DNA from: Bacteroidales bacterium
GTDB lineage: Bacteria; Bacteroidota; Bacteroidia; Bacteroidales; F082
Direction: 5' to 3'
Assembly (NCBI GenBank): GCA_016291135.1
Contig: JAEFAE010000006.1
Span: 1-64,000, forward strand
DNA: 64,000 bases
Shown one piece after another: positions 31,671 through 40,221 of the stretch (position 1 is the first letter of the stretch; each line of letters begins with the position of its first letter). The notes beneath the pieces were generated by a model. It searched no databases. It worked only from the letters and a program-made list of their open reading frames with translations, and was not told the origin of the DNA. A program made the translations under genes and the position numbers.

Positions 31671-31996
31671 GACTTGATGGTTTTCTTGTGGCAAATAAAG
31701 AAGGCGCAGACTATGCCGCAACCATTGTCAAAAGGCTCTGGTAAACCCTACAAGTATGGAAACGACCAGCCCACGCCTATGGCGCAGGCCTTATCGTTCG
31801 GTCTCCACTTGTTGAAATTTACCAGATTTCTTTGACTAGGAAACGCGAGCGTAAAGCCTTATCGTTATGTCTTATATGGGTACAAAAGTAAGACTTTTCT
31901 GTGAAAGGGAGAATTTTTGTGGTTTTTGGAGGGTTTTTGTGCGGGAAGGGTGTGAAAGTGAGCGGTTGTGAGCAGGTGGTGAGGTTGAGCGAGGGC

Positions 31997-32097
31997 GTGT
32001 CAACGTGTCAACGGGCGTGTCAACACGGGTGTTTGTTGTCGAAATAATTATCATGAGTGGCCATAAAAATGGGATTTGGTTGACACATGGTTGACAC
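31997..32097. repeat. Iteron-like cluster of GTGTCAAC repeats
   Basis: Three direct copies of GTGTCAAC (31997-32004, 32005-32012, 32017-32024) and two inverted copies GTTGACAC (32079-32086, 32090-32097) lie within 101 bases, either side of an AT-rich stretch. This is the layout of a replication origin with iterons or of integrase/excisionase arm sites. It lies in the gene-poor stretch 31671-32168 between the element's replication genes and tRNA-Arg. The hairpin at 32127-32151 is the only other structure seen in that gap. Confidence 0.6.
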
Positions 32098-32126
32098 GGG
32101 AGAGGGTGTTAAGGGGAAGAAAAATC

Positions 32127-32151
32127 CCTAATTGACTGGGAATCAATTAGG
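32127..32151. other. Hairpin CCTAATTGA/TCAATTAGG beside tRNA-Arg
   Basis: A 9-bp perfect inverted repeat with a 7-base loop, 17 bases beyond the 3' end of tRNA-Arg. It could terminate the tRNA transcript (leftward) or be part of an attachment region. No long T-run follows on either side. Confidence 0.45.
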
Positions 32152-32168
32152 AATGTGTGGATTGATTG

Positions 32169-32240
32169 TAGCCCCACTAGGACTCGAACCTAGATTTAAA
32201 GTTTAGGAAACTTCCGTTCTATCCCTTGAACTATAGGGCC
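32169..32240 (-). tRNA. tRNA-Arg (anticodon CCT)
   Basis: On the minus strand the sequence folds as a complete cloverleaf: acceptor GGCCCTA with TGGGGCT (G-U at the first pair), D stem GTTC/GAAC, anticodon stem GAAGT/ACTTT with loop TTCCTAA (anticodon CCT, reading AGG), T stem CTAGG/CCTAG with loop TTCGAGT, discriminator A. CCA is not encoded. Its 3' end faces the mobile-element genes, as expected for an integration target, but no second copy of the 3' end was found in the window. Confidence 0.92.
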
Positions 32241-32256
32241 GTCCGGCAAACGGCTG

Positions 32257-32264
32257 CAAAAATA
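32257..32264 (-). promoter_or_regulatory. -7 promoter element of tRNA-Arg (TATTTTTG)
   Basis: On the minus strand TATTTTTG followed by CAGCC, ending 16 bases before the tRNA 5' end, a fit to TAnnTTTG at a suitable distance for a short 5' leader. Confidence 0.55.
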
Positions 32265-32333
32265 CGTTTTTTCTGCTTCACTGCCAACAAATTCAAAAAA
32301 TAGTCGTATTTTTATCGCTCAAATCTTTTTGCC

Positions 32334-34673
32334 ATGAATTGTCTGAAAAAACTCTTCATACTGCTGTTTTCCGTTTGCACCCTGATGGGGGTCGCCCAGG
32401 AAGGCGTAGGCATCGGCCAATGGCGGACCCACATGCCCTATCAGCAAGTCATTGATGTCGAGATCCTTGGCAGCAAGGTGTATGCCGCCACCAATTACGA
32501 GCTCTTCGTCTATGACCGCGACGACAACAGCCTCTCCATCATGAACAAGATCAACAAGCTTTCCGACATCGGGATCGCCACCATCCGTTGCAACCCCACG
32601 TTGGACCTCTTGCTGGTGGCCTATACCAATGCCAACATCGATCTGGTGGACGCCAACGGGCAGGTATACAACATGAGCGACATCAAGGACAAGACCACCT
32701 TGGGCAACAAGACCATCAATAACGTCGTTTTCCGCGACGAGTTTGCCTATGTGGCCTGCGGATTCGGCATCGTGGTCTTCGACTTGAAACGCCAGGAGGT
32801 CAAGGACACCTATTATATAGGTCAGAATGGCCAAGCGGTGGATGTCACCGATATCGCCTTCTACGACGGGAAGATCTACGCTTCCACCACAAGGGGGTTG
32901 TACTATGCCGACGCTGAGGGTGCCAACCTGGCCAATTACACCGCCTGGAGCCTCGACAGGACGCTCATACATCCCACGCTGAATTACGATGAGATGGAGG
33001 CCTTCGGCGGGAAGCTCCTGCTCAACCACGACGGCTCGGTATACAACAGCGACACGCTTTTTGTCTATGACGGGAACCGTTGGAGCTACTTCGATCCTTC
33101 CTTTGTCACCGAGAAGCGGGAGCTGCGGGTCTGTGGCGATAAGCTGTTGTTGTCGTGCTACAGCAACGTCTATGTGTACGATACCGATCTTCAACGGGTG
33201 GATGTGGTGTATGAATGCGGTGGCGTCCTGTCGCCGAATGCTGTCACGGTGGATGTCGATGGCATGTATTGGATTGGTGACCAGATGCGGGGCATGATCC
33301 GCGCCAAGAACAGCTGGAACTACGAGGAGATCAGACCCAACGGTCCCTATAGCAAGAATGTGTTTGAGCTGAGCCATTGCGGAAAGCACGTGTGGATTGC
33401 CACCGGAGGTCACGACGCCAACTGGGCGCCGATATATGCCAAGAATGGGGTCTGCCATTTCGATGGCAATTGGTGGACCAACTTGAACCGTCATACCGTT
33501 CCTGAGCTCCAGGACATGAACATTTTCGATTTCGTTTGTGCCGCCACCGATCCCTACGACACGGCCGTGACCTATGTGGGCACTTGGGGGAGGGGCTTGT
33601 TGAAGTTCCGGAGCAACACGTTTGAGGCACGCTACGACAACACCAACAGCAGCCTCGAGGTATGGACCATGAACCAGGACCTGATCAACATCAGCGGCTT
33701 GGCTTTCGACAGCAAGGGAAACCTATGGGTGGCCAACACGGGTGCCAACAACCTGCTCTCCGTGATGGACCGCAACGGACAATGGCGTTCCTACAACTTG
33801 GGTGGCGCCAACAGTGGCATCGACCTCTCCGTCCTCATGATCGACCATAACGACTACAAATGGATCCTCCGCCGTGCCGGCAACGATGACAAGATCATCG
33901 TGTTCAACGACAACGGGACCCTCGACAACCCCGCCGATGACCAGGTCGTCTCGTTGCGATGCTCCGAAGGCCATGGCGGTCTGTCGGGTTCGGCAGTCAA
34001 CTGCTTCGCCGTGGACCGCAACGGCTATGTCTGGGTGGGCACCGACAGCGGACCCTGCTATTTTGCCGACACGAAGAAGTTGTTCCAGTCGGGCAGTTAC
34101 GACGCCAGCGTGGTTCTGGTGCCCCGTAACGACGGGACCGACCAGGTGGATGCGCTCTTCACCGGCATCCAGGTGTTGAGCATCGCCGTCGATGGAAACA
34201 ACAACAAGTGGTTCGGATTGGAATCGGGCGTGTATGAGATGTCGCCCGACTGCAAGACCCAGCTGCTCTATTTCAACACCCACAACAGTCCCTTGTTCGA
34301 CAACTCCGTCAAGACGATGACCATCAACGACGATGGGGAGGTCTTCTTCGGAACCGACCAGGGAGTGCTCTCCTATCGGGGTACGGCCACGCCCGGAGGC
34401 GAGATCAACTCTGAGGTGACCGTGTATCCCAATCCCGTGCGCCCAGGCTTCAACGGCTATGTGGGCATCAAGGGCTTGGTGGAGGATGCCTTGGTCAAGA
34501 TCGCCACGGTGGACGGCACCTTTGTGACCCAGCTGCTGGCCGAAGGCGGCCAGGCGGTTTGGGACTGCACCACCATCGACGGGCAAAAGGTCCAGCCGGG
34601 CATCTATCTGGTCTTTGTCAGCACCTTGCAGGGTACGGAACGTTATGTCGCCAAAATCCTTGTGGTGAATTGA
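32334..34673 (+). CDS. porZ: PorZ, type IX secretion system beta-propeller protein
   Basis: A 779-residue protein, the usual PorZ length. Signal peptide 'CLKKLFILLFSVCTLMGVAQ'. 'IGQWRTHMPYQQVIDVEILG' at the mature N-terminus and repeated propeller blades ('YVACGFGIVVFDL', 'GNLWVANTGANNLLSVMD', 'GYVWVGTDSGPCYF') make two seven-bladed-type propellers. The last ~90 residues are a Por sorting-like domain ('VTVYPNPVRPGFNGYVGIKG', 'GIYLVFVSTLQG'). PorZ is a surface part of the type IX attachment complex that handles A-LPS for the sortase PorU. The direct junction with recO (TGATG overlap) is the conserved Bacteroidota arrangement and supports the assignment. Confidence 0.9.
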   Translation: MNCLKKLFILLFSVCTLMGVAQEGVGIGQWRTHMPYQQVIDVEILGSKVYAATNYELFVYDRDDNSLSIMNKINKLSDIGIATIRCNPTLDLLLVAYTNANIDLVDANGQVYNMSDIKDKTTLGNKTINNVVFRDEFAYVACGFGIVVFDLKRQEVKDTYYIGQNGQAVDVTDIAFYDGKIYASTTRGLYYADAEGANLANYTAWSLDRTLIHPTLNYDEMEAFGGKLLLNHDGSVYNSDTLFVYDGNRWSYFDPSFVTEKRELRVCGDKLLLSCYSNVYVYDTDLQRVDVVYECGGVLSPNAVTVDVDGMYWIGDQMRGMIRAKNSWNYEEIRPNGPYSKNVFELSHCGKHVWIATGGHDANWAPIYAKNGVCHFDGNWWTNLNRHTVPELQDMNIFDFVCAATDPYDTAVTYVGTWGRGLLKFRSNTFEARYDNTNSSLEVWTMNQDLINISGLAFDSKGNLWVANTGANNLLSVMDRNGQWRSYNLGGANSGIDLSVLMIDHNDYKWILRRAGNDDKIIVFNDNGTLDNPADDQVVSLRCSEGHGGLSGSAVNCFAVDRNGYVWVGTDSGPCYFADTKKLFQSGSYDASVVLVPRNDGTDQVDALFTGIQVLSIAVDGNNNKWFGLESGVYEMSPDCKTQLLYFNTHNSPLFDNSVKTMTINDDGEVFFGTDQGVLSYRGTATPGGEINSEVTVYPNPVRPGFNGYVGIKGLVEDALVKIATVDGTFVTQLLAEGGQAVWDCTTIDGQKVQPGIYLVFVSTLQGTERYVAKILVVN

Positions 34674-35398
34674 TGGAAGACAAAGTCCAAGGGTTTGTCC
34701 TGCAATCCATCCGTTATGGCGATTCCAGCCTGGTGGTGAAGATCTACACCCAGCAGGTCGGGCTCCAGACCTATATGGTAAAAGGAGTGACCGGCCGCGC
34801 GGCGCACCATCGCGCCGCCCTCTTCCAACCCATGACCTTCCTCCGTTTCGTACAGAGCGGCCGGTCCCGTCCGAACAGCCTTTCCTACCTGAAAGAACCC
34901 GAGCTGCAATATGCCTACCAGTCGATTCCCATGGTGATGAACAAGAGCGCCATCCTGATCTATCTGTCTGAGCTGCTCTCGCACACCCTGACCCAGACGG
35001 AACAGAACGAGGCCTTGTATGCGTTTGTCTTCCAGTCCGTGGTATGGCTCGACCTGGTGGAGTCGCATTATGCCAACTTTCCCTTGTATTTCACCTTGGA
35101 GCTGACCCGTTTCTTGGGCTTCTATCCCCATGTTCCCGAGCCGGGCCAGACCCTCTTCGACATGATGGAAGGCCGTTTTGTGTCCGTGGCGCCTCCGCAT
35201 CCCTACTGGATGGAGCGGGAGCCAAGTGCCCTTGTGGCCCGTCTCCTGCAACGACCCATTGACGAGATGGCAACGGTTATATTGAATGGAGAGCAACGGA
35301 ATATGCTACTCGACGGCCTCTTAACATTCGTGCGACTGCATGCCCCCATGGTCAAGGGCTTGCAGTCGCACGAGATCTTGAAGGAAGTCCTTCGGTGA
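34673..35398 (+). CDS. recO: DNA repair protein RecO
   Basis: A 241-residue protein with the RecO OB-fold N-terminus: 'GFVLQSIRYGDSSLVVKIYT' and 'GLQTYMVKGV'. The helical C-terminal domain follows ('ILIYLSELLSHTLTQTEQNE', 'TRFLGFYPHVPEPGQTLFD'), then 'LLTFVRLHAPMVKGLQSHEI' near the end. The cysteine cluster of some RecO proteins is absent, as in many Bacteroidota. RecO mediates RecA loading in the RecFOR pathway. The ATG overlaps the porZ stop, so expression is coupled. It ends one base from the convergent coiled-coil gene. Confidence 0.92.
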   Translation: MEDKVQGFVLQSIRYGDSSLVVKIYTQQVGLQTYMVKGVTGRAAHHRAALFQPMTFLRFVQSGRSRPNSLSYLKEPELQYAYQSIPMVMNKSAILIYLSELLSHTLTQTEQNEALYAFVFQSVVWLDLVESHYANFPLYFTLELTRFLGFYPHVPEPGQTLFDMMEGRFVSVAPPHPYWMEREPSALVARLLQRPIDEMATVILNGEQRNMLLDGLLTFVRLHAPMVKGLQSHEILKEVLR

Positions 35399-36313
35399 TT
35401 ATCTCAGGCTGAACGTGGTTTGTCCCACGAGGTTGTCATTGTCGTCGTAGATGTCGACGAAATAGTAGCCCGGAAGCATCTCCCGGCCGGCCGGCTTGAT
35501 GTAGTAGGCGCGGACGTCCTTCTCCTTGTTTTCGTAGTTGACGTGGATCTTCTCCGTGTACTGGAGCAACTCGCCTTGGTACATGAACGCATATTCATCG
35601 CCCATGCCTTTGGTAATGATACTCTTGGAGGGATCGGCAATACGGAGATAGAAGTTCTTTCCTCCGGCACTGACCAGGTCGTTCTGTCCGACGGTGAAGT
35701 CCACACGGATCCGTTCGGTACGGCCGGCCTTGTCGGTCACCGTCTCCTGGCTGCCACCTTTGAAACGCACCGGGTTGGCGCTGAGGTTGTAGATGCGGAG
35801 CACGGCGGCTTGGTTGACCTTGTTGGTCAGTTCCTCTTTCTGCCGTTGCAGGTTCTTGTTCTGCTTGCGCTCTTCCTGCACCTCCTCACGGATGCGCTCG
35901 TTCTCGGCCACCAGTTCCTGGTTGACGACATACAGCGAATCCAGCTGGTGTACATATTTCTGAGAGATGGCTTGCAGCTCCGTCACCTTTTTCTTGATGC
36001 GGTTATAGTCCCATTGGGTCTCCAACAGCTTCTTGATCTCTTCGGCGTCGGCCTGGATGATGCTGTCTTTCTCAGCCAGTTGGGTGCTGAGTTCACCATA
36101 GTTCTCCTTTAATTCGTTGTGGACGCGGAGCAGGCTGTCGACTTCGGCCTGGAAATCCGCCCGCTGTTGTTCCTTCTCTTTCTCCAAGGTGTTCAGGTTG
36201 CCTTTGATGGAGATGAGCCAGCAGGACAGTCCAATGATAATCAGTGCCAAAAGGCCGAGAATGGCATAGACCCAGCCTTTCGATCTGGTGGAAGAAGTTC
36301 TTTCAGTGTTCAT
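35399..36313 (-). CDS. Membrane-anchored coiled-coil protein
   Basis: A 304-residue protein with one N-terminal membrane helix ('GWVYAILGLLALIIIGLSCW', about 13-33) and a long coiled coil (~35-170). A beta-rich C-terminal domain follows ('VLRIYNLSANPVRFKGGSQE', 'GGKNFYLRIADP', 'GREMLPGYYFVDIYD'). Orthologues in Bacteroidota are annotated as hypothetical. It is the last gene of the leftward export operon after upxY (34-base gap), so it may help organise envelope export or polysaccharide assembly. Function not assigned. Confidence 0.8.
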   Translation of the reverse strand: MNTERTSSTRSKGWVYAILGLLALIIIGLSCWLISIKGNLNTLEKEKEQQRADFQAEVDSLLRVHNELKENYGELSTQLAEKDSIIQADAEEIKKLLETQWDYNRIKKKVTELQAISQKYVHQLDSLYVVNQELVAENERIREEVQEERKQNKNLQRQKEELTNKVNQAAVLRIYNLSANPVRFKGGSQETVTDKAGRTERIRVDFTVGQNDLVSAGGKNFYLRIADPSKSIITKGMGDEYAFMYQGELLQYTEKIHVNYENKEKDVRAYYIKPAGREMLPGYYFVDIYDDNDNLVGQTTFSLR

Positions 36314-36347
36314 TGAATCTTGTTTTTATACTATTAATTTCAATTTC

Positions 36348-36881
36348 CTATAGGGATGTTTCCTTTTGGTACACCGGTTCCACCCGGGTCCGGGCGATGT
36401 TGATGGGCAGGTAATGCCCCACCGATTCGATATAGACGATCAGGCGTTTCTTGTTCTTGATCGGGGCCAGGCGTCCGATCAGGCCCATCATCTCGCCGCT
36501 GGTGATCCGCACCAGTTGGCCTTCGTGGAATTCAATCTGTTCTTGTTCCTGTTCCGTCCCCTCAAAGTCATCGCAGTATCTCTTGATGGCGTTGATCTGG
36601 TTTTCCGGCACCGTCACGGCTTTTCTCTCAAAACTCACGAACTTCGTCACACCCGGAATGGACAGGATCTCGTAATGGCTTTTATCATCCGCACGGACAA
36701 ACAGGTAGGATTTGAACAACGGCTCCTCCACCTTCTTCAATCGGTCGCTCCATCGCTTCATCCTCGTGACCAGGGGAAGGTAGGCTTCATAGCCTTGTTC
36801 GACCAGTCGGGCATACACCTTCTTCTCGGCTCGGGAATGAAGATACAGCGCGTACCACGGAAGCTTGTCCGTTTTAGTCAT
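36348..36881 (-). CDS. UpxY-family transcription antiterminator (NusG-like)
   Basis: A 177-residue protein. The N-terminal NGN domain is shown by 'LPWYALYLHSRAEKKVYARL', 'YEAYLPLVTRMKRWSDRLKK' and 'EPLFKSYLFVRAD'. The KOW-like region is 'FHEGQLVRITSGEMMGLIG'. UpxY proteins are NusG paralogues that allow RNA polymerase to read long capsule operons in Bacteroides. Normally such a gene is the first of its operon; here it is fourth, 6 bases after the tyrosine autokinase. It may act on another locus, or the export genes may be transcribed before the antiterminator is made. Confidence 0.88.
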   Translation of the reverse strand: MTKTDKLPWYALYLHSRAEKKVYARLVEQGYEAYLPLVTRMKRWSDRLKKVEEPLFKSYLFVRADDKSHYEILSIPGVTKFVSFERKAVTVPENQINAIKRYCDDFEGTEQEQEQIEFHEGQLVRITSGEMMGLIGRLAPIKNKKRLIVYIESVGHYLPINIARTRVEPVYQKETSL

Positions 36882-36887
36882 AACGTT

Positions 36888-39380
36888 TTAATTGTCTTTT
36901 TGTTTTTTGCGTCTCGCTTTTTTCTTGCCATCGTCGTAGTCGGAGTAGTATCCTTCAGCCACATCGCCGTAGCTGCCGTACTTGCCTCCGCCATAGCTAT
37001 AGCTGTATCCGTAGCCGTATCCATAGTGGTATTTGCCATAGCCATAGCCGCCTTCCTGGTGGACACCGTTGATCACGATGTTGACCTTCAGGCCGCGTTG
37101 CTCGATGTCTTGGATGATGCTGGCGAAGATGTTCTTGTCGGTGTGGCCTTGACGCACGATGTAGATGTTGGCGTCGGAGTACTTCATCAGCAGGAAGGCA
37201 TCGGTGACCAGTCCCAAGGGCGGGGTATCGATGATGATGTAGTCATAGCGTTTCTTCAGCTCCTCGAAGAGCTCGGCGCACTTGTCGGAAGCGATGAGCT
37301 CGGCCGGGTTGGGCGGGATGGGGCCCGAGGGGATGAGGTCGAGGCTTTCGATCTTACCTGTATTCTGGATCACCTCGTCGAGCGAGTTCTTGTTGCTGAG
37401 ATAGGAACTCAAGCCGACGTTGTTCGTGAGGCCGAACTCCTGGAACAGCTTCGGCTTACGCATGTCGAAGCCGAGCAACAGGGTCTTCTTGCCGTAGAGC
37501 GCATAGATGGAGGCGATGTTGATGCTGTTGAAGGTCTTGCCTACACTCTGCATGTCGCCGGTGACCAGGATGGTGCTCTTGGGCTTGTTTTGCGTGATGA
37601 AGTCGATATTGGTACGTACCGAGCGGAAGGCTTCGGCCACGGGTGACTTGGGCTTGTTGATGACCACCAGCGGGTCTTTGCCGGAGCAAAGGCCGATCTG
37701 TCCGATGATGGGGAAGTTGGTGGCTTTCTCCACGTCTTTGCGCGTCTGGATCTTGAGGTTGAAGTAGTCCCTGAGGAAGAGGATGAGGGCCGGGATCAGC
37801 AGGCCGATGATCAAGGCCAACAGCAGGTTCATGGCCCGACGAGGCGCCACCAAGGTGGCCCGTTTGGTGCTGGCATAGTCGATGATCTCGTTGTCGGGAG
37901 TGTTGGAGGCCTTCAGGATCTGGGCCTCTGCGCGACGTTGCATTAGGTAGTTGTAGGTTTCCTCGCTCAACGAGAACTTACGCTCGTAGTTGATCAACAT
38001 ACGCTCCTTCTGAGGCAGGTTGCGAGCCTCGGCCTCGCTTTTGCGGATGCGGTTCTCAATGTCGCTGATGCCCATAGCCGTCTTCTCGACCAGGTTGTTG
38101 ATGTTTTCGAGTAGGGTCCGCTTGGTCGTAACGATCTGTTCATCGATCTTGACGATCTGCGGGTGTTCCTCGGTCAGGGTGAGCAACAGGGAGGCTTTCT
38201 GCTGGTTGAGGTTGACCAGGTCTTGCACCAATTTGTTCAGCAAGGGGTCGCTGATACCCATGGCCGACGGAGCGGCGAGGTCGTTGGGGTTGTTGATGTT
38301 CTCCTGGATATACGACTGCAAGCGCTTGTAGTACTGTTGGTTGACCAGCATGTTGGCGTGCTCTTCCTCTAGGGTTTTCAGCGAGGCGATTACTTGGCTC
38401 GTTTGGGCATTAAGATTGGTCAAGTCGTGGGCGGACCGGAATTCCTGAAGATCGACCTCCGCCTTGTTCAGGGAACTCTCGGTCTCGGCCAGTTGTTCGT
38501 CGATGAATTGGATGGTATTCTCGGAGACGATATTCTTGCGTTCCAAGCCTCGGTTCACGTAAACATCCATCAATGTGTTCACGAATTCGACCATCTTTTG
38601 GCGGTTCTCGCCCGTCATGCTGATGGATAGAATGGAGGCTTGCTTGCTAATAGGGGCCACGGAGAAATTGCGCATACGACGGGTCAGTGTCAGGTAGTCG
38701 TAGAAGCAGAATGACATTTTTTTGTCGTTGTGAATGTGAGGCTTGAACCGGGAATTCTTGCTGATCTTGAAGCGGTTATACCCGGTGTCAATCCATTCGT
38801 CAAACTTGTATTCACCATTAATCTCGATCTCTTCGGGTGTCTGTACAATGAACTGCTCGGTGGTATAGTCATATTCCGAGTGGTAGTCTGACTTGGCTTT
38901 GAGGGAGATCTGGTCGCCGTTGATGACGATGTTGTAGGTCAGGTTGACGGCCTGAGGCGCAGTGTGGTCGAATTCCACAGTGAAGGGCGTGCTCTTGTAC
39001 AGCTCATGGGTGACAAGCCGGTTGTTTTCGAAGTAGCCCACTTCCAGGTCCATCTTCTTGACCACCTGTTCGCACAGCGAATAGGATTTCAGGATGGCGA
39101 TCTCGTTGTCGAGGTTCTGCGTGCTGCTGAACGAAGAACGCGTCATGATGGCCGTCGGGTCGAGACCGGAACGGTCGTCCTTGACCAGGACGGTGCCCGA
39201 AATCTGGTACTCCGGCGTCTTGAGACGGTTGTACAGCCATCCGCATCCTACCGCGACCGCGGCGGAGATCAGGAACAGGTACCAGTAGTGCAGGAAAATA
39301 TAGACGAGCGACTTGATGTCGATCGATTGTTCGTCGTTGTTTTGTGTGCGATATTTTGGGGTTTCGGAAGGGTTGCTCAT
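36888..39380 (-). CDS. Wzc-like polysaccharide co-polymerase / tyrosine autokinase
   Basis: An 830-residue protein. A Wzz domain with two membrane helices (about 32-52 and ~515-535) flanks a periplasmic coiled-coil region. The cytoplasmic BY-kinase has Walker A 'TGDMQSVGKTFNS' (near 610), Walker A' 'LLGFDMRKPKLF' and Walker B 'YDYIIIDTPPLGLVTDA'. The tail from about residue 775 is strongly Tyr/Gly-rich (alternating GY), followed by a basic end, the usual site of autophosphorylation but unusually dense here. With the Wza-like lipoprotein upstream it would control chain length and export of a surface polysaccharide. No glycosyltransferases follow, so the sugar genes must be elsewhere. Confidence 0.92.
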   Translation of the reverse strand: MSNPSETPKYRTQNNDEQSIDIKSLVYIFLHYWYLFLISAAVAVGCGWLYNRLKTPEYQISGTVLVKDDRSGLDPTAIMTRSSFSSTQNLDNEIAILKSYSLCEQVVKKMDLEVGYFENNRLVTHELYKSTPFTVEFDHTAPQAVNLTYNIVINGDQISLKAKSDYHSEYDYTTEQFIVQTPEEIEINGEYKFDEWIDTGYNRFKISKNSRFKPHIHNDKKMSFCFYDYLTLTRRMRNFSVAPISKQASILSISMTGENRQKMVEFVNTLMDVYVNRGLERKNIVSENTIQFIDEQLAETESSLNKAEVDLQEFRSAHDLTNLNAQTSQVIASLKTLEEEHANMLVNQQYYKRLQSYIQENINNPNDLAAPSAMGISDPLLNKLVQDLVNLNQQKASLLLTLTEEHPQIVKIDEQIVTTKRTLLENINNLVEKTAMGISDIENRIRKSEAEARNLPQKERMLINYERKFSLSEETYNYLMQRRAEAQILKASNTPDNEIIDYASTKRATLVAPRRAMNLLLALIIGLLIPALILFLRDYFNLKIQTRKDVEKATNFPIIGQIGLCSGKDPLVVINKPKSPVAEAFRSVRTNIDFITQNKPKSTILVTGDMQSVGKTFNSINIASIYALYGKKTLLLGFDMRKPKLFQEFGLTNNVGLSSYLSNKNSLDEVIQNTGKIESLDLIPSGPIPPNPAELIASDKCAELFEELKKRYDYIIIDTPPLGLVTDAFLLMKYSDANIYIVRQGHTDKNIFASIIQDIEQRGLKVNIVINGVHQEGGYGYGKYHYGYGYGYSYSYGGGKYGSYGDVAEGYYSDYDDGKKKARRKKQKDN

Positions 39381-39393
39381 GGCTTGCGTTTTT

Positions 39394-40221
39394 TTAATCG
39401 TTTCCGGTGATTCGATAGACTAAGGTGTAGATGGTGACGCCTAACGACAGGATGGAGAAGACGGTCGAATACGGGAAGGTGGTGAAGCCCCAGCGCTTGA
39501 GTTTCAGCGGTTCGACATAGAGGATGTCGTTGGGTTTCAGGTAGTAATAGGGCGACGAAAGGATGTCGGCCTTCCCGAGGTTGAGGGTGATGATCTCCGA
39601 GCCGTTGTCGGTACGACGGATCAGCTTCACGTTGGAGGTCTTGGCAAAGCTCGACAGGTTGCCGGCCAGCGAAAGGGCCTCGAACAGGTTGATCTCCGAC
39701 TGGTACACTCTATACTTGCCGGGTCTCTGGACCTCGCCGATGATGGTCAGGTCGAAGTTGGAGAGTTTCACCATCAGGGCGGTCTCCTTGACGTAGCGGC
39801 TCAGCTGTTCCTCCAGTTTGTACTTGGCCTGTTCTACCGTGAGATTCTTGACCTCCACCAGACCGATCAGGGGATAGTCGATGTAGCCGTCTTTGTTAAC
39901 GGTATAAGAATTCAGGTAGATGGAGGCGTCGGAACTCATGTAGTTGCTTCGGGCACCTTCACCGTTGAGGGCATCCGTGTTCTTCTCATCGATGATGTTG
40001 ATGGCACGGATGTAAAGATTGTCGCCTGGTTGGATCTTATAGCTCAGGCTCCGTTCGTTTTGGTATTCGATGGAGGTGGTGTTGTTGACCATTTGCGCGT
40101 CCTTGAGGAGCAGCATCTTCTTGTGCGATACACAGGAGGAAAATGTCAGGATCCCGAGAAGGGCAAGCAGCCCGAAGCTGCGAAACAATCTTTTCATGGT
40201 GTCTATTGCTTTTTTGTTCAT
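39394..40221 (-). CDS. Wza-like polysaccharide export lipoprotein
   Basis: Up to 275 residues. The ATG at 40221 overlaps the stop of the GldH-like gene (ATGA); a second ATG at 40197 gives the compact lipoprotein signal 'MKRLFRSFGLLALLGILTFS' then SC. 'YKIQPGDNLYIRAINI' is the Poly_export (PES) motif. SLBB-like repeats follow ('LTIIGEVQRPGKYRVYQSEI'), and a C-terminal hydrophobic segment may be the outer-membrane helix. It forms the outer-membrane channel partner of the Wzc-like kinase encoded 13 bases downstream. Confidence 0.92.
   Translation of the reverse strand: MNKKAIDTMKRLFRSFGLLALLGILTFSSCVSHKKMLLLKDAQMVNNTTSIEYQNERSLSYKIQPGDNLYIRAINIIDEKNTDALNGEGARSNYMSSDASIYLNSYTVNKDGYIDYPLIGLVEVKNLTVEQAKYKLEEQLSRYVKETALMVKLSNFDLTIIGEVQRPGKYRVYQSEINLFEALSLAGNLSSFAKTSNVKLIRRTDNGSEIITLNLGKADILSSPYYYLKPNDILYVEPLKLKRWGFTTFPYSTVFSILSLGVTIYTLVYRITGND

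Noticed and set aside
32169..32240. Attachment-site duplication of the tRNA-Arg 3' end
   Set aside because: The tRNA orientation suits an integration site, but I found no second copy of its 3' end in the window, so no attL/attR pair is claimed.
32319..33494. A 391-codon antisense frame within porZ
   Set aside because: It is a shadow of GC-rich porZ codons. The sense strand gives a complete PorZ with signal peptide and sorting domain.
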